60,747 bases of DNA from Tenacibaculum larymnensis (GTDB lineage Bacteria > Bacteroidota > Bacteroidia > Flavobacteriales > Flavobacteriaceae): positions 1 through 60,747 of the forward strand of contig NZ_JAIWJY010000015.1 of NCBI RefSeq assembly GCF_028829235.1. Direction: 5' to 3'. A program made the translations under genes and the position numbers. Below the pieces are notes generated by a model. It searched no databases, was not told the DNA's origin, and worked only from the letters and a program-made list of their open reading frames with translations. Below, one piece after another: positions 16,508 through 24,978 of the stretch (position 1 is its first letter; every line of letters starts with the position of its first letter).

Positions 16508-17800
16508 ATGAGTACACAAAAATTCGCAACAAATGCGTTGCACGCAGGACATGATGTAACACAAAATGGAGGAACAAGAGCAGTTCCTATTTATCAAACT
16601 ACTTCGTATGTTTTTAATGATTCAGAACATGCAGCAAACCTGTTTTCATTAAAAGAATTAGGATTTATTTACACCCGATTAAACAATCCAACCAATCAAA
16701 TTTTACAAGATCGTTTAGCAGCTTTAGAAGGCGGTATTGGGGCTGTAGTGTTTGCTTCGGGTACGGCAGCTATTTCAACAGGGTTGTTAACCTTACTAAA
16801 AGCAGGAGATCATATTGTAGCTTCGAGTAGTTTGTATGGAGGAACTTACAATTTGCTGAATGTTACCTTACCGAGATTAGGCATTACCACTACGTTTGTT
16901 GATGCATCAAACCCAGATAGTTTTGCAGAAGCTGTACAAGAAAATACAAGAGCTTTCTTTGTAGAGTCTTTAGGAAATCCGAAGTTAGATGTTTTAGACT
17001 TACAAGCGATATCAGCACATGCAAAAAAGGCTGAAGTTCCTTTTATTGTGGATAATACAGTGGCAACTCCTGCTTTATTAAACCCAATAGAACACGGAGC
17101 AAATATTGTAATTCACTCGTTAACAAAATATATTGGAGGACAAGGAAACTCGTTAGGAGGAGCTATTATTGATGCTGGAACTTTTAACTGGGCAAATGGT
17201 AAGTTCCCAGAGTTTACAGAACCTTCAGCAGGATATCACGGATTAGTATATCACGAAGCCTTAGGAGCTGCATCATACACATTTAAGTTAATTTTAGAGG
17301 GCTTACGTGACTTTGGAGGTGCCTTGAGTCCTACCAATGCTTTTAATATCATTCAAGGATTAGAAACCTTAGAAGTAAGAATTCAAAAACACAGTGAAAA
17401 TGCCTTGTCTATTGCTAAATGGTTGCAAGAACAAGAAGAAGTTGCTTGGGTAAACTATCCAGGATTAGAAGGTAATAAATACAAAACTTTAGCCGATAAA
17501 TACTTACCAAAAGGGCAAAGCGGATTGGTAACTTTTGGTGTAAAAGGAGGTTATGAAGCCGCTAAAACCATTGCAGACAATACTAAACTCTTTTCATTAC
17601 TAGCAAATATTGGAGATACCAAATCTTTAATCATACATCCAGCAAGTACAACACATCAACAATTGAGTGATGAAGCACAAGAAAGCACGGGAGTAACGAA
17701 AGATTTAATCCGTTTGTCGGTTGGTTTGGAAAATATAGAAGATTTAAAAACCGATTTACAAGAAGCATTTGCCAAAATATCTAAAGAAGTATTGGCATAA
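16508..17800 (+). CDS. metY: O-acetylhomoserine sulfhydrylase MetY
   Basis: PLP enzyme that forms homocysteine from O-acetylhomoserine and sulfide. A longer frame to 16457 exists, but the ATG at 16508 starts the conserved MSTQKFATNALHAG segment and is preferred. Of about 430 residues, the family marks are YQTTSYVF, the FASGTAAIS loop, the PLP lysine in HSLTKYIGGQGNS and the C-terminal HPASTTHQQLS. The length and GGQGNSLGG insertion favour the MetY subgroup over cystathionine synthase. It is first behind the SAM riboswitch and 40 bp before the MetX-ThrA fusion, whose product it would use. Confidence 0.92.
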   Translation: MSTQKFATNALHAGHDVTQNGGTRAVPIYQTTSYVFNDSEHAANLFSLKELGFIYTRLNNPTNQILQDRLAALEGGIGAVVFASGTAAISTGLLTLLKAGDHIVASSSLYGGTYNLLNVTLPRLGITTTFVDASNPDSFAEAVQENTRAFFVESLGNPKLDVLDLQAISAHAKKAEVPFIVDNTVATPALLNPIEHGANIVIHSLTKYIGGQGNSLGGAIIDAGTFNWANGKFPEFTEPSAGYHGLVYHEALGAASYTFKLILEGLRDFGGALSPTNAFNIIQGLETLEVRIQKHSENALSIAKWLQEQEEVAWVNYPGLEGNKYKTLADKYLPKGQSGLVTFGVKGGYEAAKTIADNTKLFSLLANIGDTKSLIIHPASTTHQQLSDEAQESTGVTKDLIRLSVGLENIEDLKTDLQEAFAKISKEVLA

Positions 17801-17840
17801 ACCAATAACATTTAGAAAATACCTCAAAAATAAGTCGGTA

Positions 17841-20800
17841 ATGAAAAGTGATTTACAACACATCAATATTCTTAGTTATACCACAATAAGCGGTACACAA
17901 TTCGATACTATTCCATTGAGTTATCAAACCTTCGGAAAAGCATTGGGTACCGCTCCTGTGGTGCTAATTAATCATGCGTTAACAGGCAATAGTAATGTTT
18001 CAGGAAATGATGGCTGGTGGCAAGATGTAGTAGGAGAAAACAAGGTTATTGATATCAATGAATATGCTATTTTATGCTTTAACATTCCAGGAAATGGCTA
18101 TGATAATTTCTTAATAGATGATTACAAAAGTTTTGTAGCACGTGATATTGCAAACATTTTTCAACAAGGTCTACAGCAACTTAATATTACCCAATTATAT
18201 GCGTTGATAGGAGGTTCTTTAGGAGGAGGAATAGCATGGGAAATGGCAGTGTTGAATCCGCAAATAACAAAACACTTAATTCCGATTGCAACTGACTGGA
18301 AATCTACTGATTGGCTAATAGCCAACTGTCAAATACAAGAACAGTTTTTAACCAATTCTAGCAATCCGGTACACGATGCGCGTATGCATGCTATGTTGTG
18401 TTATAGAACACCTGAGTCATTTAAAAAACGTTTTCAACGCTCAAAAAATGAAGAATTACAGATTTTTAATGTAGAAAGCTGGTTGTTACATCACGGAAAA
18501 AAATTACAAGAGCGCTATCAGTTAGCGTCGTATAAATTGATGAATCAGTTATTAAAAACCATCGATGTTACCAAAGGAAGGGAAGGGTTAGATGTGTTAG
18601 AAACCATTGAAGCAGATATTCATATCGTTGGAGTTGATTCTGACTTGTTTTTTACCGCGGAAGAAAACAGAGAAACACACAAACAACTGGCATCTGCCCA
18701 TGCGAATGTAACCTATAATGAAATTAATTCAGATCATGGGCATGATGCTTTCTTAATAGAATACAAACAATTAGAAAAAATTATTGAACCTATATTCAAT
18801 CAAAAATCAACAAATAAGAGAATGAAAATTTTAAAGTTTGGCGGAAAATCATTGTCGAATGAAGGCATACCAAATGTAGTATCAATCATAGAGCAAAAAA
18901 TAAATGAAGGAGAAAATATAGCTGTAGTAGTCTCAGCAAGAGGAAATGCTACAGATGAGTTGGAAGAATTATTAGAAAGAGCAGCTAAAAGTGAAGCTTT
19001 TAAAGAGCAACTAGAAGCTTTTAAATACGAACAAACAAAATTAACACCTTTAGTAGATTTTTCTACTGAATTCAATAGGCTAGAAAAACTATTTGAAGGA
19101 GTTAGTTTGTTAGGAGACTACAGTCAAAAAATAAAAGACGAAGTGTTGGCACAAGGCGAGTTATTGTCTATAAAAACCGTAACCGATTTGTTACAGCAAA
19201 AAGGTATCAATGCCAATGCTACCGATGCTAGAAATTTGTTGAAAACAGATGAAAGCTTAGGGAATGGACAATCAATAATTGAAGTTTCGAAAGAAAATGT
19301 AAAAAATCATTTCAAGCAACATAACGGAACAACAGTAAACATTGTAGCAGGGTTTATAGCATCTAATTTAAAGAATGAAACTACAACATTAGGAAGAAAC
19401 GGAAGTAATTACACAGCATCATTATTAGCCAATTATTTAGATGCGGAAGAGTTACAAAACTACACACATGTTGATGGTATTTTTACCGCAAATCCTGATT
19501 TGGTAGCTGATGCTAAAAAGATAGAAGAGTTATCTTTCTCTGAAGCTAATGAGTTAGCCAATTTCGGAGCTACTATTTTGCATGCAAAAACCATTATTCC
19601 CTTATTAGAAAAGAATATTAACCTTCGCATATTAAATACGTTTAACCCAAATGATAAAGGAACGTTGATTACGGCAAAATCAACCTCCAAAGGGATCAAA
19701 TCCTTATCAGTATTAGACAAGGTTGCTTTAATAAACTTCGAAGGAAGAGGCTTGTTGGGAAAAGTAGGAGTGGATGCACGTATTTTTAAAGCTCTGAGTA
19801 ATCACGGAATTAGCGTGAGCATTATTTCGCAAGGATCTTCAGAACGAGGGATTGGTTTAGTGGTAGATAAAAGTAATGCAGTAGCAGCGGTAAAAGCTTT
19901 GGAACAAGAGTTTGAAAATGATTTACAAACAAAAGATGTCAATCAAATTTCCATTCAAGAAGAAGTAGCGGTAATCTCAATTATAGGACAAGATTTAAGT
20001 GAATTCCACCATCCATACAATGCTTTAATTAAGAATCAAATAGTTCCTTTATTATTCAACAATACAATTACAGGTAAAAATGTGAGTTTGGTGGTAAAAA
20101 AGGAACAATTACATAAGGCGTTAAATGTAATTCATGGTCAAGTATTTGGAGTTGCTAAAAAGATAAACATTGCTGTTTTTGGTAAAGGTTTAGTAGGAGG
20201 AACACTGATAGAACAGATACTAGAAAGTTCGAAATCAATCTTAGAGAGACGTAAAATTCAATTAAATATTTTTGCCATTGCTAACTCTAAGAAAGTGTTG
20301 TTAACCAAAAATGGAGTAGCAACTAATTGGTCGGATGAACTTGAGAATGCAGCAGATAACCAGCATACAGTTGATACAGTAATCGATTATGCTAAAGAAC
20401 ATCATTTAGAAAACCTAATTGCGGTAGACAATACAGCAAGCGTAGACTTTATAGAAAATTACATTCCGTTAGTCAATGCAGGGTTCGATTTGGTTTCATC
20501 TAACAAAATAGCCAATACAGTTTCGTTCGATTTTTATAAAAAACTACGTAAAACCTTAGAGGAAAACAATAAAAGTTACTTGTACGAAACCAATGTAGGT
20601 GCAGGGTTACCGTTGATAGATACGATTAAACTATTACACGATTCAGGCGAAAATATCACGAGAATTAGAGGGGTGTTTTCAGGTTCGTTAAGTTACTTGT
20701 TCAATAAATTTTCTTCGGAAGAAGTGCCGTTTTCAAACGTATTACAAGAAGCAATTGACAGCGGATTTACAGAACCAGACCCTCGTGAGGATTTGTGTGG

Positions 20801-21239
20801 AAATGATGTAGCTAGAAAACTATTGATTTTAGCTCGTGAGCTAGATTTAGAAAATGAATTTGAAGATATTCAGATAGAGAACTTAATACCAGAAGCGTTT
20901 AGAGAAGTATCTTCAGAAGAATTTTTATCTAACCTAGATCAATTAAATCCAACGTTTCAACAGCAGAAAGAAGCTCAAAAAGAGAAACACGTGCTTCGAT
21001 ATATTGGAGATTTACATGGAGACTTACAACAAACAAAAGGAGAGTTGGATGTAAAGTTAGTCTCTGTACCAGAGAGTTCTCCTTTAGGAAGCTTAAAAGG
21101 TTCTGATGCAATTTTTGAAATTTATACAGAATCATATGGAGCACAACCTATCGTAATTCAAGGAGCAGGGGCAGGATCTAAAGTAACTGCTAGAGGCGTA
21201 TTTGGAGACATCTTACGATTAGCAAAGAATAATAACTAG
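17841..21239 (+). CDS. thrA: MetX-like acyltransferase / aspartokinase / homoserine dehydrogenase fusion
   Basis: One continuous frame of about 1132 residues with three enzymes. Residues 1-327 are a MetX-type alpha/beta-hydrolase homoserine acyltransferase, with nucleophile Ser in GGSLGGGIAWE, Asp in VDSDLFFTAEE and His in NSDHGHDAFL. From an internal Met at 18823 follows a ThrA-type aspartokinase (KFGGKSL, VVVSARGNATDELEELLERA, LGRNGSNYTASLLA, VDGIFTANPD), an ACT-like regulatory stretch, then from about 20160 homoserine dehydrogenase (AVFGKGLVGGTLIEQIL, Lys in SSNKIANT, NVGAGLPLIDT, GVFSGSLSYLF). It therefore covers three steps between aspartate and acylhomoserine; aspartate-semialdehyde dehydrogenase is not here. 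The start at 17841 is preferred over an upstream ATG overlapping metY. KFGGKS has Lys where ThrA has Thr. No frameshift signal is seen at the junctions. Confidence 0.92.
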   Translation: MKSDLQHINILSYTTISGTQFDTIPLSYQTFGKALGTAPVVLINHALTGNSNVSGNDGWWQDVVGENKVIDINEYAILCFNIPGNGYDNFLIDDYKSFVARDIANIFQQGLQQLNITQLYALIGGSLGGGIAWEMAVLNPQITKHLIPIATDWKSTDWLIANCQIQEQFLTNSSNPVHDARMHAMLCYRTPESFKKRFQRSKNEELQIFNVESWLLHHGKKLQERYQLASYKLMNQLLKTIDVTKGREGLDVLETIEADIHIVGVDSDLFFTAEENRETHKQLASAHANVTYNEINSDHGHDAFLIEYKQLEKIIEPIFNQKSTNKRMKILKFGGKSLSNEGIPNVVSIIEQKINEGENIAVVVSARGNATDELEELLERAAKSEAFKEQLEAFKYEQTKLTPLVDFSTEFNRLEKLFEGVSLLGDYSQKIKDEVLAQGELLSIKTVTDLLQQKGINANATDARNLLKTDESLGNGQSIIEVSKENVKNHFKQHNGTTVNIVAGFIASNLKNETTTLGRNGSNYTASLLANYLDAEELQNYTHVDGIFTANPDLVADAKKIEELSFSEANELANFGATILHAKTIIPLLEKNINLRILNTFNPNDKGTLITAKSTSKGIKSLSVLDKVALINFEGRGLLGKVGVDARIFKALSNHGISVSIISQGSSERGIGLVVDKSNAVAAVKALEQEFENDLQTKDVNQISIQEEVAVISIIGQDLSEFHHPYNALIKNQIVPLLFNNTITGKNVSLVVKKEQLHKALNVIHGQVFGVAKKINIAVFGKGLVGGTLIEQILESSKSILERRKIQLNIFAIANSKKVLLTKNGVATNWSDELENAADNQHTVDTVIDYAKEHHLENLIAVDNTASVDFIENYIPLVNAGFDLVSSNKIANTVSFDFYKKLRKTLEENNKSYLYETNVGAGLPLIDTIKLLHDSGENITRIRGVFSGSLSYLFNKFSSEEVPFSNVLQEAIDSGFTEPDPREDLCGNDVARKLLILARELDLENEFEDIQIENLIPEAFREVSSEEFLSNLDQLNPTFQQQKEAQKEKHVLRYIGDLHGDLQQTKGELDVKLVSVPESSPLGSLKGSDAIFEIYTESYGAQPIVIQGAGAGSKVTARGVFGDILRLAKNNN

Positions 21240-21349
21240 AAAAGAGAACAAAGAAAATAGAGCAGAGAAAAAAAGATACAAGAACTGAGACCCAAAAATC
21301 TTGATTCCTTTATCTGATAGCGAAGCGATCAAACATCTAAAAAAATAAC

Positions 21350-22516
21350 ATGAGCAAAAATTTTGAAACTCAAGCCATACGAACACAAACAGAACGTTCA
21401 CAATTTTCAGAGCATTCTACACCTTTGTATCTAACATCCAGCTTTGTATTTGAGGATGCCGAAGATATGAGAGCTTCGTTTGCCGAGGAAAAAGAGAGAA
21501 ATTTATATAGTCGATTTTCAAACCCAAATACCACAGAGTTTGTCGATAAAATAGTGGCTATGGAAGGTGCTGAAGCAGGATATGCGTTTGCAACAGGTAT
21601 GGCAGCTGTGTTTTCAACTTTTGGTGCGTTATTAAATGCAGGAGATCATATTGTATCATGTCGCTCTGTTTTTGGTTCAACACATAGTTTGTTTACTAAA
21701 TATTTACCGAAGTGGAATATAGAAACAAGTTATTTTAAAATTACCGAGGTAGATACTATTGAAAGTTTAATTCAACCAAATACCAAAATTTTATATGCTG
21801 AGACACCTACCAATCCGGCAGTAGATATTTTAGATTTGGAATTGTTAGGAAGTATTGCCAAAAAGCACAATTTATTATTAGTGATAGACAATTGCTTCGC
21901 AACGCCGTATTTACAAAATCCCATAAAGTTCGGAGCCGATTTGGTGATTCACTCAGCTACAAAACTCATAGATGGTCAAGGTCGTGTTTTAGGAGGCGTA
22001 ACCGTAGGAAAAGAGGACTTAGTTAGAGAAATCTATTTATTTTCAAGAAATACAGGTCCAGCAATGTCTCCATTCAATGCTTGGGTATTGTCTAAGAGTT
22101 TAGAAACGTTGTCGATTAGAGTAGAGAAACATTGTGAAAACGCTTTGAAAGTAGCGCAGTTTTTAGAAGAACATCCAAAGGTGAAATTGGTGAAGTATCC
22201 ATTTTTAAAATCGCATCCACAGTATGAAATAGCTAAAAAACAAATGCGACTAGGAGGAAATATTGTTGCTTTTGAAATCCAAGGAGGTATAGAAGCAGGA
22301 CGTAAATTCTTGAATAGTATTCAACTATGCTCATTATCAGCAAATTTAGGAGACACAAGAACTATTGTAACGCATCCAGCATCTACAACACATAGTAAGT
22401 TAAGTGAAGAAGATCGATTAGAGGTAGGAATTACTGACGGTTTAGTACGATGTTCGGTGGGATTAGAAAACGTAGAGGATGTAATTTATGATTTAAATCA
22501 AGCATTAAATAATTAA
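21350..22516 (+). CDS. metZ: Second homoserine sulfhydrylase / trans-sulfuration PLP enzyme (MetZ-like)
   Basis: A 388-residue Cys/Met-metabolism PLP enzyme. It shows SRFSNPNT, the AFATGMAAVF loop, DNCFATPYLQNP, the PLP lysine in HSATKLIDGQG and HPASTTHSKLSEEDR. The LIDGQGRVLGG stretch and the length point to O-succinylhomoserine sulfhydrylase (MetZ) rather than MetY; cystathionine gamma-synthase is an alternative. It is the last gene of the SAM-controlled block, 110 bp after the fusion gene. Why a second sulfhydrylase follows metY is unclear: different acyl donors or a trans-sulfuration branch are possible. The exact activity is inference. Confidence 0.8.
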   Translation: MSKNFETQAIRTQTERSQFSEHSTPLYLTSSFVFEDAEDMRASFAEEKERNLYSRFSNPNTTEFVDKIVAMEGAEAGYAFATGMAAVFSTFGALLNAGDHIVSCRSVFGSTHSLFTKYLPKWNIETSYFKITEVDTIESLIQPNTKILYAETPTNPAVDILDLELLGSIAKKHNLLLVIDNCFATPYLQNPIKFGADLVIHSATKLIDGQGRVLGGVTVGKEDLVREIYLFSRNTGPAMSPFNAWVLSKSLETLSIRVEKHCENALKVAQFLEEHPKVKLVKYPFLKSHPQYEIAKKQMRLGGNIVAFEIQGGIEAGRKFLNSIQLCSLSANLGDTRTIVTHPASTTHSKLSEEDRLEVGITDGLVRCSVGLENVEDVIYDLNQALNN

Positions 22517-22539
22517 GAAGTAAAGCATATATTTGTAAT

Positions 22540-22947
22540 ATGCTTTCTAAGAAAACAAAATACGGAATTAAAGCGCTTACTTTTATTGCTAGGCAAGAAA
22601 AGGGCACTATGGTACAAATAGCTACCATTTCAGAAAAGGAAAATATTTCGCACAAGTTTTTAGAAAGCATATTACTTACCTTACGAAAATCAGGAATTTT
22701 AGGAGCTAAAAAAGGAAAAGGTGGAGGCTATTATTTGTTAAAGCCAGCTAGCGAAATTAGAATGACTGATGTTATAAGAACACTAGAAGGACCTATTGCT
22801 ATGGTACCATGTGTTAGTTTGAATTATTATGAAAAATGTGATGACTGTCCAGATGAAGAAGCTTGCTCAGTACATAAACTTATGATTCAAGTAAGAGATA
22901 ATACGCTACAAGTACTTCGTAATAACACACTAGCAGATTTAGTGTAG
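22540..22947 (+). CDS. Rrf2-family transcriptional regulator
   Basis: A 135-residue Rrf2 protein: N-terminal winged helix (KTKYGIKALTFIA, ISHKFLESILLTLRKSGIL, KGKGGGYYLL) and four cysteines at 91, 100, 103 and 109 (CDDCPDEEAC). Three similarly spaced cysteines bind [2Fe-2S] in IscR, so an Fe-S sensor is possible; CymR-type cysteine control is the other option. It lies directly before the sulfate assimilation operon, and an inverted repeat overlapping that operon's promoter (22984-22997) is a good candidate operator. A TATATTTG element (22528-22535) ends 4 bp before its ATG, suggesting a nearly leaderless transcript. Confidence 0.85.
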   Translation: MLSKKTKYGIKALTFIARQEKGTMVQIATISEKENISHKFLESILLTLRKSGILGAKKGKGGGYYLLKPASEIRMTDVIRTLEGPIAMVPCVSLNYYEKCDDCPDEEACSVHKLMIQVRDNTLQVLRNNTLADLV

Positions 22948-22983
22948 TATTAACAAATTGTAAAATTCAAATATTTTTTTGAT

Positions 22984-23019
22984 TTCTCCTTGGAGAATTA
23001 AAAAGCATCTGTATATTTG
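22984..23019 (+). promoter_or_regulatory. Promoter and overlapping operator of the cys operon
   Basis: TTG (22990-22992) and TATATTTG (23012-23019) are spaced by 19 bp, an exact match to the Bacteroidota promoter form. The inverted repeat TTCTCC-TT-GGAGAA (22984-22997) covers the TTG element, the classic place for a repressor. The Rrf2 protein encoded just upstream is the obvious candidate; binding is inferred. Confidence 0.65.
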
Positions 23020-23064
23020 TCGACTTAAAACCTAGTATTCCTATAGGGTAATGGTATTTTAAAA

Positions 23065-23319
23065 ATGATTGTAGAACAAGTAGTAGAAAATAAAGCAAAT
23101 TATAAAGAAGATAAGCTTTCTGAAAAACCAATAAGAAGCATTATAAAATCAATAAGTTGGAGAGTTGTTGGTACCATAGATACAATATTAATATCATGGG
23201 TAATTACAGGACAAGTAAAGACAGCTTTTTCAATTGGAGCTGTAGAGTTAGTAACAAAAATGCTATTGTATTTTTTTCACGAAAGAGTCTGGAACAGTAT
23301 TAAATGGGGCAAAAAATGA
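23065..23319 (+). CDS. DUF2061 small membrane protein of the sulfate operon
   Basis: An 84-residue protein with the DUF2061 pattern: RSIIKSISWRVVGTIDTILISW, then a second hydrophobic helix and KMLLYFFHERVWNSIKWG. It has two predicted membrane segments. DUF2061 is often found next to or fused with sulfate adenylyltransferase genes, and here it is first in the cys operon. Its stop overlaps the cysH start (ATGA), which argues for tight co-expression. The molecular function is unknown; a role in sulfate or sulfite passage is a guess from context. Confidence 0.8.
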   Translation: MIVEQVVENKANYKEDKLSEKPIRSIIKSISWRVVGTIDTILISWVITGQVKTAFSIGAVELVTKMLLYFFHERVWNSIKWGKK

Positions 23320-23939
23320 GTATAGAAACAATGAATTTAGAAGCAGTAAACGCAGAGTTAAAAAACAAATCTCCAAAAGAGATTATTGTTTGGGCATTAC
23401 TACAAGCAAATAAAGCCGTAGTAACTACAAACTTTCGTCCCTATGAAGGAGCTATTTTAAACGCAGTAGCATCAGTAAAAAACAGTATAGATGTTATTTG
23501 GTGTGATACAGGATATAATACTCCACAAACTTATAAACATGCCGAAGAGTTAATTGAAAAACTACAGTTAAACATTCAGTTGTATGTACCTAAACAAACA
23601 GTAGCACACAGAAACATCACTTTAGGTTTACCAACAATAGATGATCCAAAACATGCTGTTTTTACTGAACAAGTAAAATTAGAACCTTTTAAAAGAGCAA
23701 TGAATGAACACAAACCAGATGTTTGGTTTACGAATTTAAGAAAAGGACAAACTGCTTTTAGAGATAGTATTGATATTGTTTCAAGAAGTAAAGACGGAGT
23801 ATTAAAAGTAAGTCCATTTTACCATTGGTCAGATGAGGAGTTAGATACTTATTTAGAAGAAAACCAGTTACCAAACGAGTTTAAGTACTTCGATCCCACA
23901 AAAGTAGAAAGTAACAGAGAATGTGGTTTACATATTTAA
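23316..23939 (+). CDS. cysH: Phosphoadenylyl-sulfate (or APS) reductase CysH, cluster-free type
   Basis: Reduces activated sulfate to sulfite with thioredoxin. The ATG at 23316 overlaps the preceding stop as ATGA and is preferred over 23304. Marks are VTTNFRPYEGAIL, WCDTGYNTPQTY, TNLRKGQTAFRD and the C-terminal catalytic cysteine in SNRECGLHI. The CC...CxxC motif that binds [4Fe-4S] in APS reductases is absent, which normally indicates PAPS as substrate. Yet no APS kinase (cysC) lies in this operon or fused to cysN, so either cysC is elsewhere or this is a cluster-free APS reductase. About 207 residues, slightly short but complete. Confidence 0.9.
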   Translation: MSIETMNLEAVNAELKNKSPKEIIVWALLQANKAVVTTNFRPYEGAILNAVASVKNSIDVIWCDTGYNTPQTYKHAEELIEKLQLNIQLYVPKQTVAHRNITLGLPTIDDPKHAVFTEQVKLEPFKRAMNEHKPDVWFTNLRKGQTAFRDSIDIVSRSKDGVLKVSPFYHWSDEELDTYLEENQLPNEFKYFDPTKVESNRECGLHI

Positions 23940-23950
23940 AGAACATGATT

Positions 23951-24856
23951 ATGAATACAGAAACTATACAAGTAGGAGCTTTAGAAAGCGAAGCCATATA
24001 CATATTAAGAGAAGTAGTCGCGCAATTTGAAAAACCGGTGTTATTGTTTTCGGGGGGCAAAGATAGCATAACACTGGTGCGACTTGCTCAAAAAGCATTT
24101 TACCCAGCAAAGATTCCATTCCCTTTATTACATATTGATACAGGGCATAATTTTCCTGAAACGATTGAATTTAGAGACCGTTTGGTAAAAGAATTAGGAG
24201 TTGAGTTAATTGTACGTGAAGTACAAGACAATATTGATGCTGGTAAAGTAAAAGAAGAAACAGGAAAATACGCAAGCCGAAACATGTTACAAACCGAAAC
24301 GTTATTAGATGCCATAGAAGAATTTGGTTTCGACGCATGTATCGGTGGAGCGCGTAGAGATGAAGAGAAGGCAAGAGCTAAAGAGCGAATTTTCTCAGTA
24401 CGAGATGATTTTGGGCAATGGGATGAAAAAAATCAGCGTCCAGAGTTGTTTGATATGTTGAATGGAAGAATCGATCTAGGTCAAAATGTACGTGTTTTCC
24501 CAATTTCTAACTGGACAGAATTAGATGTATGGTCGTATATACAACAAGAACAAATTGAAATACCATCTATATATTTTGCACATAAAAGAGCCACCTTTAT
24601 TAGAGATGGATTGATTTGGTCTGCCAACGATGAGGTGGTGTATAGAGAAGAAGAAGAAGAAGTACGTGAACGTATGGTACGATTTAGAACCGTTGGAGAC
24701 ATGAGCTGTACGGCAGCGGTTTTATCAGATGCAATAGATATAGATACTGTAGTAGATGAAATTAGAGAATCAACCATTTCAGAAAGAGGAGCAAGGATTG
24801 ATGATAAACGATCTGAAGCAGCGATGGAGAAACGTAAACAACAAGGATATTTTTAA
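23951..24856 (+). CDS. cysD: Sulfate adenylyltransferase small subunit CysD
   Basis: With CysN forms ATP sulfurylase, making APS from sulfate and ATP. The 301-residue product has the PP-loop motif LLFSGGKDSI, then FPLLHIDTGHNFPETI, CIGGARRDEEKARAKER, and FRTVGDMSCTAAV near the C-terminus. The frame is open to 23921 within cysH, but conserved sequence begins near MNTETIQVGALESEAIYILRE, so ATG 23951 (or 23945) is preferred. The gene follows cysH by 11 bp. A 120-bp spacer with an imperfect inverted repeat separates it from cysN. Confidence 0.95.
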   Translation: MNTETIQVGALESEAIYILREVVAQFEKPVLLFSGGKDSITLVRLAQKAFYPAKIPFPLLHIDTGHNFPETIEFRDRLVKELGVELIVREVQDNIDAGKVKEETGKYASRNMLQTETLLDAIEEFGFDACIGGARRDEEKARAKERIFSVRDDFGQWDEKNQRPELFDMLNGRIDLGQNVRVFPISNWTELDVWSYIQQEQIEIPSIYFAHKRATFIRDGLIWSANDEVVYREEEEEVRERMVRFRTVGDMSCTAAVLSDAIDIDTVVDEIRESTISERGARIDDKRSEAAMEKRKQQGYF

Positions 24857-24865
24857 AAAAGGATG

Positions 24866-24953
24866 TTAGCTATTAGTCTTTGGCTGTTAGCATTATAAAA
24901 CTTAATAATATAAACTAAGCAAAAGTAGCTAATAGCTAAAAACCAAAAGCTAA
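24866..24953. repeat. Imperfect inverted repeat between cysD and cysN
   Basis: A 26-nt arm at 24866-24891 (TTAGCTATTAGTCTTTGG...) and its partner at 24928-24953 (GCTAATAGCTAAAAACC...) match at 21 of 26 positions as reverse complements. A 36-nt loop lies between. It looks like an intergenic palindromic repeat inserted inside the operon; it lacks a T tract and may attenuate or stabilise mRNA. Confidence 0.6.
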
Positions 24954-24978
24954 TAGCCTATTGCCAACAACATAAAAA

